A DNA stretch of 64,000 nucleotides from Ifrita kowaldi (Eukaryota; Chordata; Aves; Passeriformes; Cinclosomatidae). The first letter of the stretch is position 1; each line of letters starts with the position of its first letter. Location: NCBI GenBank assembly GCA_013398055.1, contig VZRS01000247.1, forward strand, positions 1,625,633 to 1,689,632, written 5' to 3'. The notes below the pieces were generated by a model. It saw only the letters and a program-made list of their open reading frames with translations. It had not been told where the DNA came from and did no database searches. The position numbers and the translations under genes were made by a program. Shown here one piece after another: positions 11,030 to 22,276 of the stretch.

Positions 11030-14000
11030 GTTGATGTCTATGTTTCTTAAATATTAATGTCGACAATTTATAGAACTGAAGGATTTTTTCCCCTAATGTC
11101 TTAAAATGGTAATTCTGATGCTACAATGAACTAACTATATTAATATGGCAGCAGTATTTCCTTGTGACTCTGCACTAAATCTGAGATTCCTTTTTAGTAA
11201 ACAAAATGATATCATATATCAACTCAATTTAAAGAAATTGAAGCAAAACATTAAATTGGTATTCAGCTAAACAGCAATGCAATTTGTCTAGGATTAAGTA
11301 TCAATTGAAATCTGTTATGATACAACACATGCACTTTATCCAACTCTTGCTTTCTAACATTAGTTGCCATAACTACTAAAATATTTTTCCTTTATGTTTC
11401 CGAATCCAAATTTCTATGCAGCAGTCAGAAATACTGGTATATGTGGAGAATTATGAGCTTTTAGAAATGGTGTAAAAAGCTACGTGATTGCCATTTTTTT
11501 TTTCCAATACACGGTAAAAGAGGGATGGGTATAGGTGAGTGAATACTATCACTTACTTATGACTCACACGTACAGAGAATTTTAAATAGATGTCCTGCCA
11601 ACTCTTGCCAATCCATGCTAAAACTCAGACCATCGAATCTACTGTTTATACTCAGGACATTAATGTCCAAAGACAATGGTTTCCCCAACACTGTTTGTCT
11701 AATGGTCTGTTCCTCTGTCTGTTTGCAGCTGACCCTCGAAGACTTTGGGAGGTGACTGACCAATTCAGCCCCTTTCATTGTGCAATAATCTTTGAAATAA
11801 ATGAACACAAGATCTTACCAATAAGTCCTAAAATAAAAGGAATTCTACAGAGATCACTGTTACTCACCTGTCTCCAGATAGGACACGGAGAGACAGCTGA
11901 CCTACATGTAAAACTCCAAAATGAGTATCACGGATGTGATTCTCTGGCAATCCATATCCAATATAGAATAAGATGACTGGGAAAAGTGGACCTTAAGGTA
12001 TGTTCTTCTCCAACATAATTGCTATTGGGCTAATTTTTAGTGCTTGTTACCCAGAATATTAGATTTTGTAGGCCCCCTGTTGAATACTTAGGTATTATAG
12101 CTATATAAGGATGCCAGGCATTCTGCTCAGTCCTCCAAATCTTATGAGATAATGTGTATAAATGATATGACACAGATGCTGACCTTTTTTTCTATCTTTA
12201 AGTAGAAGTTGTCTCACTTAACTCTCCAAGATTCTTCCAGCTTTCTTCAGCTTTCTGTGGAAAGTATAAAGCAAGATTCTTCAGGGGAAGAAAAACTTGC
12301 CACATATTACTGATAATTGTATATATAAGAGAGAAGAGAGTTGTGTTTGTGCAGGAAGTCTTAACAGCAGAATTTTTAGCTTGTATATTTGAATTTGTAA
12401 ATAAAAGTTTATAAACAGGATAACTTCAAAATAAAGCCTCAAAATAATTTGTCACATGGGGTAAAAATACCAGAGGGGAAAAAAAGCCACATAAAGATGG
12501 AAAAAGATAAAAAAAAGTTTTGACATGCATTCATCAGTGTCATCTACTCCATCTTTTCATCATTGCTTACCACCCAGCATGTTCTTCTGAATCACAAAAA
12601 CACATAGCTTTTTAAATTACTGTTAATTTAGTCAGATATAAACTGCATGACTTCCCAAGGTCTCTAAGGTTTGTGTAGATATTGCACATTTGATATTTTG
12701 GCAGTATGACTTCTGTAGGGGCTTTGCTTCTGGTTGGCCAGAAGAGTCAAAGGTGTTTGCCTGAAAGCAGTTTACCCTGAATGTATGAATGCTGAGGTAC
12801 ACAATTTTCCTTATGCAAGGAAAAGAACCCCAGCAAAAAACTGGAGATGTCACAAGAAACTTAGATAAATCTAACTTTTAGTTCTCATTCCATGCCAAAG
12901 AGAATGCAACTTTACAAAATTAAGCTCTCACTGCTTCTTGCCTCACTGCGACCTATGGCTGTAAAATTCTGGGATAAAAGGGTTAAAGGATTTTATTTTT
13001 TTCTTAAAATGTCAGCATGTTCTATATTTCTTCCTCCCAAAGAAGAGAAAAGTAGTTCTGTAGACTGAGTAAAATTTTATTTGAACATTCAGCAAAGTAA
13101 ATGATTACTTTGGATAACATTTTGTAATGATGTCAGCTAATAGACTTGATTAGAACTGAGTCAGCAAAAAGTTTTCCTTTTTCCTTTACTGACTCGAGTA
13201 CATAGAAATGGCTATGAAATGCTGAGAATGGACAGCAGAAATGTGTCTATTTTTGTCAGTGTGTAAAATTCCAAGTCAGGAAGAAGTCCATCTTGACTTA
13301 TGGTGTGAGTTGTTATAATTGCTTATAATGAGATAAAAGATTGCTTAAAAAATAACTTCTGTCTCATAAATAACAAAAAATGCAAAGATTTGTGTGGCTA
13401 CTCTCAAACTAACTCTGCCTTCTTTCCCCCAAAAGAAATGGATAAAATATTTGTGCATATGTATGTATTTGAGGTGATTGTGAGAGAATTGAAAGTCTGA
13501 TTTTTTTTTTGCTAATGACATCCAGTTATTTGAACTTCAGATTTAACACCAACTTCTTTAGTGTCTTTTTTTTTTTTTTTTAATCTATAAACTCATTAGA
13601 AACCATTACAACTGAAATAAAAATTTGAATACTTAGGAAATGTAACCACTTCAGGAAAGAGGAACTTTCTTTTGTTTATATATCATTATTGTCTAAGATC
13701 CCGATCTAGACTGGACCCCACAGTACTTGCAATAATGTATTTTCTTCCATTGTATTTATTTCCAAAGATATATTCACTGCAGCTCCTAATGCATTGTTTC
13801 ATATGTTCTACTGTTTTCCTGTATTGTAATGTTTTATTGCACTTGTAATGTCTTTTCTTTCTCCCCACACAATTAGCTTTTCAGTGAAGCAAGAACTGAA
13901 AAGAAAAGGTGTCTTCTGATCACAGATGTTTTTTCTCTCTACTGGACTGAAAGAAAGTAGTATTAAAATTTATTGTGAATAAGGGAAATATCCCATTCTA

Positions 14001-17000
14001 AATTATGCTATATTCGGATTAAAAAAGATTAATTTAGGTTAGCTGGAACAAGGACTTTGCATGTAGTTTGATAGATCGTTTCACAGCAGGCAGCAAAAAT
14101 TTTGCAAATGGAACATGCAGAAGGGAGGAAAGTAGCAAGGAGTTAGGTTGTATTTTAGCTGCAAATATAGAATCTCTATATCATACTTCAAATAAAGATA
14201 ACTTTTTAAAAGAACTGGAGGACCTCCACACACTTATAAAAACTTATGAAACCTCTTTGGTTTGAGGAAAGAATTTAGGGTCAAATTGTCCTCCATTTAT
14301 GATTGCTTTGGTTTCTTCATTTGCATGCAATGGACATTTGACACCATCATTTGAGATCACTTCAACTTATTAAAATGGAATTCTGGCATGCAACTGCATA
14401 CTGTAAAATTATTTTGCTGTTTCTCTCTTTTCATAAAATCAAAGGTTAAAAATGGAAAATTTCATCTCTCACAGTAGACACTGATTTAGAGGAAAAAAGT
14501 TATGTTGTCCATTTTCAGTAATTTCAGCTGATGTTGAAAAAAATTGAGCAAAGAAATCAGATTTATGACATCCAAATACAGAGGCTAAAACCCTTGCCTC
14601 CTTATCATAAGTAAATTTTTCACTTAGTTATGTCTTATTTTCCACATGTTCACAAAGATTTTGCAAGTGAGGAAAAAAAGGGAACAAAGGAATGAATTAA
14701 TAATTGGTCTGTCTGACTCAAAACATAAATAGGTACAAGGTAGAAATACAATATTACTAGTAAAAAATTATTTTGTCTAAGCACTGTTAAGGTTTAAGTA
14801 TTGCCAAATCTGCTAGAAAGGCCATGTTGTGTGGTGCTTATTGTGCTCTTAAGGCATGCTCTTATAAACAAACAACTCAATTAACAGAAACTTATTTGTT
14901 GTTCTAATTCCTGCGCAATAGCTACTGGTGGTTTTAACTGTCAGTTCAAAAAGTACTTCCCTGCTGTCACACAAAGAAAGGATGATGTCTTCAAACATAA
15001 AAGTGGATGTCTGCAAATATTGCTGCTATATCATAAAAAGGTTCTTATTTGGATTTTTCATAGCTCTAAAAAGGGTTTGCTGGCATATTACCTATTTTGG
15101 CTATTTTGGCAGAACCCAAATGATAGCATGATCTATGCCAACAGAAAACAAACCAAAAAAAAAAAGACCTGAAAGTTAAATCATCAAGAATACACTTTTT
15201 TTTTTTTTAACTACAGATATTCTATTAAGCATGCTTGGGAATGCACCTGGGCAGAGGCTAGTTGGCAGAGAACAGTCCATATCTAAGGTAATACACTTTG
15301 TCTGCTTCCACACCATGATGTCTGTATGCAAAGCCCTGCTGGAGGTGGTTCCTACATTTTAAATACCAGAGTGTTCCTCAGAATTGTTCAGGAGAGTGAT
15401 AGAGTAATAGCTGACATAGGATAAATGTTTCTTAGGAAAAGGACAAAACATACAATTTATGTGCCTCAAAAAATAATTTCTCCAACAAAGCAGTATTAAT
15501 TGTGTTTATCAGTGAACATGTCGGACTTTTTTTCACGGACCCAGCTGGTGTAGGCATGCTGACAGAAAATCTTAATGTAAACTGTGTTGCATCTAATAGC
15601 AAAGACTGTACACAGAAAACCTAGTCTGCAAAAACAAAGCTAAAACACTTACACTGGAGAGATCGTAAGTGGTAATGTGCCTTTTCTATGGATTTTTTTC
15701 AGAAATGTTTATTTCTCTCGTGTACTATCAGAAGTTTTCAGACTAGCAGCATGGGGGGAAGCAGTGTGTGGCAGTACCAGTGATTGCAAGAGAAGTGAAA
15801 CAAGGCAGACAGTGTGAGATGTTTCCTGCCAAGCAGAGAATCTTACAAAGCAAACTTACAGCTGGCTTCCTACTTGTCTGGCACCAGAGGATACCAATGA
15901 CCAGGACTGATGCAGATTTCATGCATAAGCCTGAAATACACAGTTAACATGGTAGTCAGTGCACTGATAAAGCAAAAGGGATGCAAAGGCGGGTGCTGGT
16001 GCACAGGAAAAAGCCTACAGTTGTGACTGTGCACCAAATTTCCGACAGATGACTCAGCAAGATGGTAAATCTAATCTGCATCCTGTAAATTCTCCAACTT
16101 TCCTAGTTCTTCAACTATCCATTAATTTTCAGAGAAAAGTGAATATCACATCAAATCTTGAAGATATTTTCTCATGTATGTAAGGAAGATTCCAGCATTT
16201 CAGCTAAAATAATTTATAAAGGACATGCATCCCTAAACAAAAACACTTTTCCAATTCACATTCTCTGTGAAATTAAAGAGATTAAAAATGCTTTTGGGTT
16301 TTCAAAAAAACCCCATAAAATATCAATATCTTGTCTTCACCAAACACAAGTTTTCTTCTAATTAATCTCAATTAAAAAAAGCATAACCATCTAATGCACA
16401 TCTTCTGCACTTCTCAGGTATCATCACAAACCTCCATATAAGTAATCTTTGATTTTAAAGAACTTCCATAAACCCTAGCAATATAAATATATCCTTATGC
16501 TTTATGAAAATTTCTTATATGTTGAAACCTGACAAACAAGGCAAAATATTGTGGCTACCTAAATATCTAAATAGTGCTCTAAATATCTAAATATACAATA
16601 TATAGCAATCCTCTTATGAGAGTTAGGTATGTGACCAGGGAAAGGAAATGAACTTGTGTCTTTGCAACTCACACTTGATGTACACCAGAAAGGTCACTGA
16701 AGTTTGCAAAAAAATTTAAACATGCTATGCATAAAGAAGATTAGTGCTAGTTCTGCATCAGGACTAGGGTAGTGCAAAGAAGTCTTATGTTTTCTTTCTT
16801 TTTTGAGATATAGGCCAAGGTCCAGAAAAATATTTTCATTAAAATGTGTTAATTTTTCTCTCCAAAGCTAGATAAAATACTGTATGAAACCTTGGAAATC
16901 TTCTGCTAACATTGTTTTTCTGTAAGCAGGAAGTTACCACTTGAAACCATTCACACTTGTTCTGACTTGATCTTTAAAACAGGGTTACTTTTTTTTTTTT

Positions 17001-19631
17001 CAGTGCTCACTTCTACAAATATACATTAATGTTGAGGGAGAAAAAAAAAATTACCATTCTGCTTATTCAGGTAAGAAATAGGGTCATCTTGGACTAGGGC
17101 CAATGACTTCTGTCAATTATCCCTGCTGGTAATGCTAATATTAGAGTGGCAATTATCATGTAACATCCATTGAAATTATTCAATGAAAACGTTTTCATAC
17201 CAGCTTGATTACCACCTGGATTCTCCTTCTAGAAAATTTTTTAGTGGTAAGCAAAAAAAAGCATTTTAAGACAAATGAACAACTACCCAAAACCCAAAAC
17301 CCACAATATAGTCTGCAGTCAATTAAGGAATCCTTGAGGGATCAGTCCTTGAGCGACTAAAACACAAAATTAAGGCTATACCTTACGTATGATTATGTAC
17401 GTCTGGTCACTGTAGTTTTATTCTGTATATTGTTCAGAATACAATAATGGTCTAGGGCAGATGAAGGTGAAGACTTGATATGATATGAATCTTTTAGAGT
17501 CTGAGTCTTCATTATTTACACTGACAAATTATATTCCAATAATACCATTGTTTTTAGAAGGTTGCTCATTAGTCAAAATAAGATTTTTTTACAGGTATGT
17601 AGAACACAGGGCAGAAAACCAGAGTCAAGGGTAATCAGTCTTGCTTCCAAACTGAACATATTATTACCTTGCTAATCTATCAGGTTATCTGAACAAACAA
17701 ACCCTGGTAGGAAACTTGCATAGCGAAGCTTTTAAAGAGAGAACATCATCTTTCCACAACCATTATGACCATTACCATTGCTATGTGAAGTTTAGCGACA
17801 AATGATGTCTTCTGTGTTCAGGTGGTGTGAATTCCATGATGAACACCCAACCTAAGGGAACATTTTAAGCTCTGGCCGAAGTTAAAAAGCAAAGGAGCTG
17901 AAGTCAGTGGCTCTGTTATGTATAAGTAAATGTTTCTAAACCTGTTCCTACTTCAGATCATCACATCTGTAGTGTATTCAAGGCTATAAAAGATAATTCA
18001 GAAGGAATCAGTGAGTGCTCTGAGCCTTGATCAGTAGCTTGAGCAATTTTCGGCAGCTTTAGTGGTGCTGTTTGTACAAATATATAGGGCAATTTTCCTC
18101 TACTCAAAATAATTCACAATATATTTTTACATCTGTTTTATCATCTGTTTTGTGATGACATGAGCTCTCCATTGATAATACAGTCTAGCTCAGATGTAGA
18201 TGGATATAGCGTGGATGTGAATATTTGGTGACTGTTCCATTCTCTTATTGACTTCTCTAAGGATACCGAAGTCCAGAGAATGTGGCTTAGAATGAAAAAA
18301 TTGTACAAATCTTACAAAAATTATACATATAATAACAAACAAGCAAACTCCTTCTCCCTTATTCCAGGCCTAAATAAGATATTTAAAAAACACCTTGTGC
18401 ACCCCCAAAATAAGCATTTGCCTAACATACACTGGTTATCAAAAAGCAGATAGATGGAAAGGAGTAGAAAACACAGCTAAGGATCATAAAACTCAATTTT
18501 ATGCAGGCACAAGGACTAGTGCATTAACTTCTGGTTAGCATATTTTAGAAAAGTGTGGGACAACACATGGGTTTCAAAGTGGATGAAGAAAAGTGATTGG
18601 AAATATAAAATTTTATTTGTGATAAACAGAACTGAAAAGGCTGGTATTTAAAGTAGTTTAAAGGACAGATGAATAACAAAGGACATGACAATGCACACAA
18701 AATAGCTAAGTGAAAACAATTCTTGTATTCCAGTCTATCTTTATTACATTCTGCAAGAAGAAAAGAAAACATAAAAGCTGGCTAACAGCAAACTGTCTTT
18801 CTTAGCTGGAAAAAAGGCAGCTGCTTTCTTTACAACCTCCAGCTCAGCAAAACCCAGACTCTGCAACCCAAGACAAATATAGCTAAGGTACATACACATG
18901 CAACTGTCCTACTTACCAAGAAACAGCCCCTGGGAAATTTCTACCTACACTCCAATTGTGCAAGAGCACAGCAGGAGATTTGGTAAATATGTAAGTGGCT
19001 GAAGAGTGTTAATAGTGCCCTGGGGCTCTGGTTCACTCTGCCCATCTTAAGGCAAGTAGCTGAGGGAGTCAGGACTCTCGGTAAGTAAGTATCCTAAACT
19101 CCTGTGTAACCAGTGATGATACATAGGTACGTAAAATATGCTGCTAATAACTTCTGCTAAGATCTCTGTTAGATGTCTAAGGTAGCAAGTATATGAGCAC
19201 TTGTTAAGTAAGTGTTTGAAAATATTGTGTTTGTGAGGGTGCACAGGCCCTTGAGCACAACTTTAATTAAATGATTAAGAAATAATTGTATGTGCATTTT
19301 TATTGTTAATATTGTGAAACAACAGTGTTTGCATTTATGTTTGTTTAAAGTAATATAAATGTTTTTCTCATTTGAAATTACCAGTAATACACGTACTTGA
19401 GAAAAGGTTAACACGGAAGACCTGCATATGATCCTTATGCCAACTTCCACTGTCTTGCACACTATGTTAGGGTATTACAACAATTGTATTTTGAATTGCC
19501 TGTGGATATACTGGCTGACTAAAGAAGCAAAGCTGGCAATAATAGTGTATGTCATCCAATATTAACCAGTATTCATTGGTGGTTGCAATAATTTTAAGCA
19601 CATCTGTAAAGACTAGGGGTTTTTCTTACTC
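11030..19631. other. Unique AT-rich DNA, one weak exon candidate
   Basis: More than 8 kb without a recognised gene or clear repeat family. It contains poly-T runs (near 13501 and 13567), a run near 15197, and AP-1/NF-E2-like sites at 13157-13166 and 16050-16059. The candidate exon at 11868-11976 is listed separately. The open frame 14068-14265 gives a hydrophilic 65-residue peptide without recognisable homology. Confidence 0.5.
11868..11976 (-). other. Candidate spliced exon, minus strand
   Basis: On the minus strand a pyrimidine-rich CTTTTCCCAG acceptor ends just before 11976, and a textbook CAG|GTGAGT donor follows 11868. The 109-bp interval is open in one frame (beginning with a split codon), giving LFYIGYGLPENHIRDTHFG and onward. 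I recognise no protein family. A longer open frame on the opposite strand (11590-11976) overlaps it, so the absence of stops is weak support. It could be a noncoding RNA exon or a chance splice-site pair. Confidence 0.25.
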
Positions 19632-19697
19632 TTCTTTTTTGTTTTTTGGGTTTTTTGTTTGTTTGTTTGTTTGTTTGTTTGTTTGTTTTTTTCTTTT
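19632..19697 (+). repeat. T/G-rich tract with (TTTG)n
   Basis: A TTTTTTGGG-type start is followed by about eight uninterrupted TTTG units and then poly-T. It belongs to the class of T/G-rich (A/C on the other strand) tracts that recurs across this window. Confidence 0.9.
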
Positions 19698-20904
19698 TTA
19701 CTAATAAGACATAGTCTGGAAATACTTCTTTCTTTCTCAGTAAACCATTTCTTTTCATAGGTATTTGCTACTTTTCTTTGTCATCTCTGCATAACCTGGT
19801 ATGCTTAGCAGGTCTAACACTTTTGGAGCTTACACTAACCAAAGTCTCACACTAAATCATGATTTCAGTTAGCCAGAGCCCTTGAACTTGCTTTGTCTAG
19901 CCATGATCCATTCCGTTTTACTTTCATTCTTACCAGCTATTTCATCTGCTCAACACTTAATTGCCACATTAATATACCTCTCACTTCTACTTCCTCATGT
20001 ATCACCTCTCACTGTTGTTCTCCTCACAGCAAGCCCTCAGATACGTAATTTCATTTTGGTTAAAAATACTCTGAGGTCCTTAATTATCTGCTCTCTCTTT
20101 CACTGAACAAAAAGCCACTTCGAATAAATCCCAATCATAACAATATTTCGATTACATATTCCATCTTTAAAATTTACAGTGTTTGATATAAACACAAGAT
20201 TTGGACTTGTGAGTTTTTGCCTTATTTGCCCAATTGCATGAAAATACGAAACATTATTTCTTCAGTCCTATCTTTTTTTTTGATACATAAGCACCTACCA
20301 GTTTAACAAACTGAGCTCTTCGCATGGCAACTTTGAATATGGCATTTCACAAAATGAAGTGGTTGCCATATTTAAAGACCATCACAATGATAACAAAGGA
20401 AGTTAATAAAACTGCCAATAATTTTGACATAGATTTTTGAGAAGAAGAGATAGGAGGGTATTGTATTCTTTGTTGTGTTTTCAGAAAACATTATATGCCC
20501 TATGAAGAATTAATATTGAGAGAACTCACGAAAGTGCCTATTTTGAAAGGTACCAAATGAACAGTCTTGGTTGGCATGAAGAACAGCTCTTCAATAGTGG
20601 CTGAGAAATTCTGAATCCTCTTTGGGGCTACTACCAATACAACAATTTGAACAAAAAAGAAAAGCCTGGTGTTAGGGTTCTTAAGAGCAGAACCTGCCAG
20701 TTGACCAAACAATGTAGAAGGTAAAGAGCACAAAAAGAGATGGTTGTATATACATTATTAGCAGGTCAGGACATAGGGTGAGAGCTATTTTTATTATTAC
20801 ACTATTCTAAAGTGTAGAAATTTAATAAAGGTTTTGCTTTATCACTGTTTGGTTTTGGTTTTTTTATGCCTTTTCTCAATTAGATCTTTGGCATTGTATT
20901 CTGT
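19698..20904. other. Unique AT-rich DNA
   Basis: No recognisable gene. Open frames at 19882-20106 and 20500-20733 are short and have no recognised similarity. Confidence 0.5.
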
Positions 20905-20963
20905 GGGGAAGGGAGGGGAANGAAGGGAAGGGAAGGGAAGGGAAGGGAAGGGAAGGGAAGGGA
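20905..20963 (+). repeat. (GGGAA)n microsatellite with one-base gap
   Basis: About eleven GGGAA/GGAAG units, interrupted by a single N at 20921. The N sits where left and right flanks are both repeat, so the true unit number is unknown. Any open frame crossing it is meaningless. Confidence 0.95.
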
Positions 20964-21004
20964 CAAGCTACCATCATATTCTCTTGCGGTTTTATTCCAT
21001 GCTT

Positions 21005-21343
21005 CATAGAATCATAGAATCATTAAGGTTGAAAAGACCTATAAGATCATCACATCCAACCATCAACATAGCACTACCACCATGTTCATCACTAAACCGT
21101 GTCCTCAAGTGCCAAACCCACGTTTTTGGAATGTTTCCAGGGATGGTGGCTCTACCACTTCCCTGAACATTCTGTTCCAAGGCTTTATAACCTTTTCCTT
21201 CTTTTAGGAAGAATTTTTTCCTAAAATCTAAAGCAAACATCTGATGCAACTTGAGGCCATTTCCTCTCATCATGCCACTTGTGACTTGGGAGAAGAGACT
21301 GATACCCACCTCACCATAACATCCTTTCAGGAGCTATACAGGC
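21005..21343 (-). mobile_element. CR1 LINE 3' part, left piece of an interrupted copy
   Basis: The plus strand begins with TAGAATCATAGAATCATT and continues with the reverse complement of the CR1 3' untranslated region and the end of ORF2, so the element lies on the minus strand with its 3' terminus at about 21005. Recognisable stretches include the AAGGTTGAAAAGACCT block and the CCAGGGATGGTGGCTC block. It is interrupted at 21343 by an LTR and resumes at 22236. It carries many substitutions and is not coding. Confidence 0.9.
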
Positions 21344-22235
21344 TGATGCCTTTCCCTGGTCTTAAAAATTAAGAGCCAGACATGGTTAAGGGAAAAAGGG
21401 TTTTTACTTCGGTATTTAAAAAGGATCCTTATGGTGCACCACTTTGCCAAGGTGGAATGCGCCGAAATGCACAGATATGATAGACCGTGAATACCATTTT
21501 GTAAACCTTGCAAATTAGCATATCTAACAAAGATGCCCCAATGAGAGGCTTGAACGAATTCCGTGATATTCCCCCATCCCGAGGAATCCCCTCCTGGATG
21601 GGCCTATCTTAGTTTACAGGATGTTCTAGGGAAGACCTTGTTTCCTCAGGGTAGCGCAGGGCTTTCTGGCCTCCAACTGCAAGGACTCCAGGATGTTTGG
21701 TCTCCTGGCTGTACGGAATATTAGGACTATGCTAAGTTATCGGACTTAAGGAAGTGCAAGTATGCATGCTAAGAGCACTGAGGATACATNGGATCCTTAT
21801 GGTGCACCACTTTGCCAAGGTGGAATGCGCCGAAATGCACAGATATGATAGACCGTGAATACCATTTTGTAAACCTTGCAAATTAGCATATCTAACAAAG
21901 ATGCCCCAATGAGAGGCTTGAACGAATTCCGTGATATTCCCCCATCCCGAGGAATCCCCTCCTGGATGGGCCTATCTTAGTTTACAGGATGTTCTAGGGA
22001 AGACCTTGTTTCCTCAGGGTAGCGCAGGGCTTTCTGGCCTCCAACTGCAAGGACTCCAGGATGTTTGGTCTCCTGGCTGTACGGAATATTAGGACTATGC
22101 TAAGTTATCGGACTTAAGGAAGTGCAAGTATGCATGCTAAGAGCACTGAGGATACATTAAAGCTGTATAAAAGGTACATATAAAAGATATATAAAAGGTA
22201 CGTAAAAGAAAAGGCAAAAAATCACCATGGCATCA
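21344..22235 (-). mobile_element. Solo LTR inserted in CR1, minus strand
   Basis: Termini are TGATGCC at 21344 and GGCATCA at 22235, a perfect 7-bp inverted repeat of the TG...CA type. The flanking CR1 joins up across it. Possible 4-bp target duplications are AGGC and AGAC (one mismatch). On the minus strand a TTTAAATA box and an AGTAAAAACC-like polyadenylation region lie near the 3' end, which gives the orientation. The segment is 892 bp as written, but 367 bp plus one N is an exact internal duplication; without it the LTR would be about 524 bp, a normal length. The class (K-like or class I) is not certain. No internal retroviral genes are present. Confidence 0.8.
21423..22157. repeat. Exact 367-bp tandem duplication across a single N
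   Basis: Positions 21423-21789 and 21791-22157 appear identical, with one N at 21790 between them. Both copies lie inside the LTR. Perfect identity next to a one-base gap is the usual sign of two contig ends that overlap but were joined without merging, so I read it as an assembly artefact. Confidence 0.9.
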
Positions 22236-22276
22236 AGACCAATAAGGTCTCCTCTTAGCCTTCTTTTCTCCAGGTT
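22236..22276 (-). mobile_element. CR1 LINE, right piece of the interrupted copy
   Basis: After the LTR the sequence reads AATAAGGTCTCCTCTTAGCC and then TTCTTTTCTCCAGG, the reverse complement of the CR1 segment that should directly follow the left piece (21005-21343). The match fades after about 22276, where the CR1 copy is 5'-truncated. Confidence 0.8.

Noticed and set aside
14068..14265. 65-codon hydrophilic open frame
   Set aside because: It looks protein-like but has no family motif, start context or splice context to support it.
20834..21166. 110-codon open frame across the GGGAA repeat and CR1
   Set aside because: It crosses an N, a microsatellite and a minus-strand CR1, so it is not a gene.
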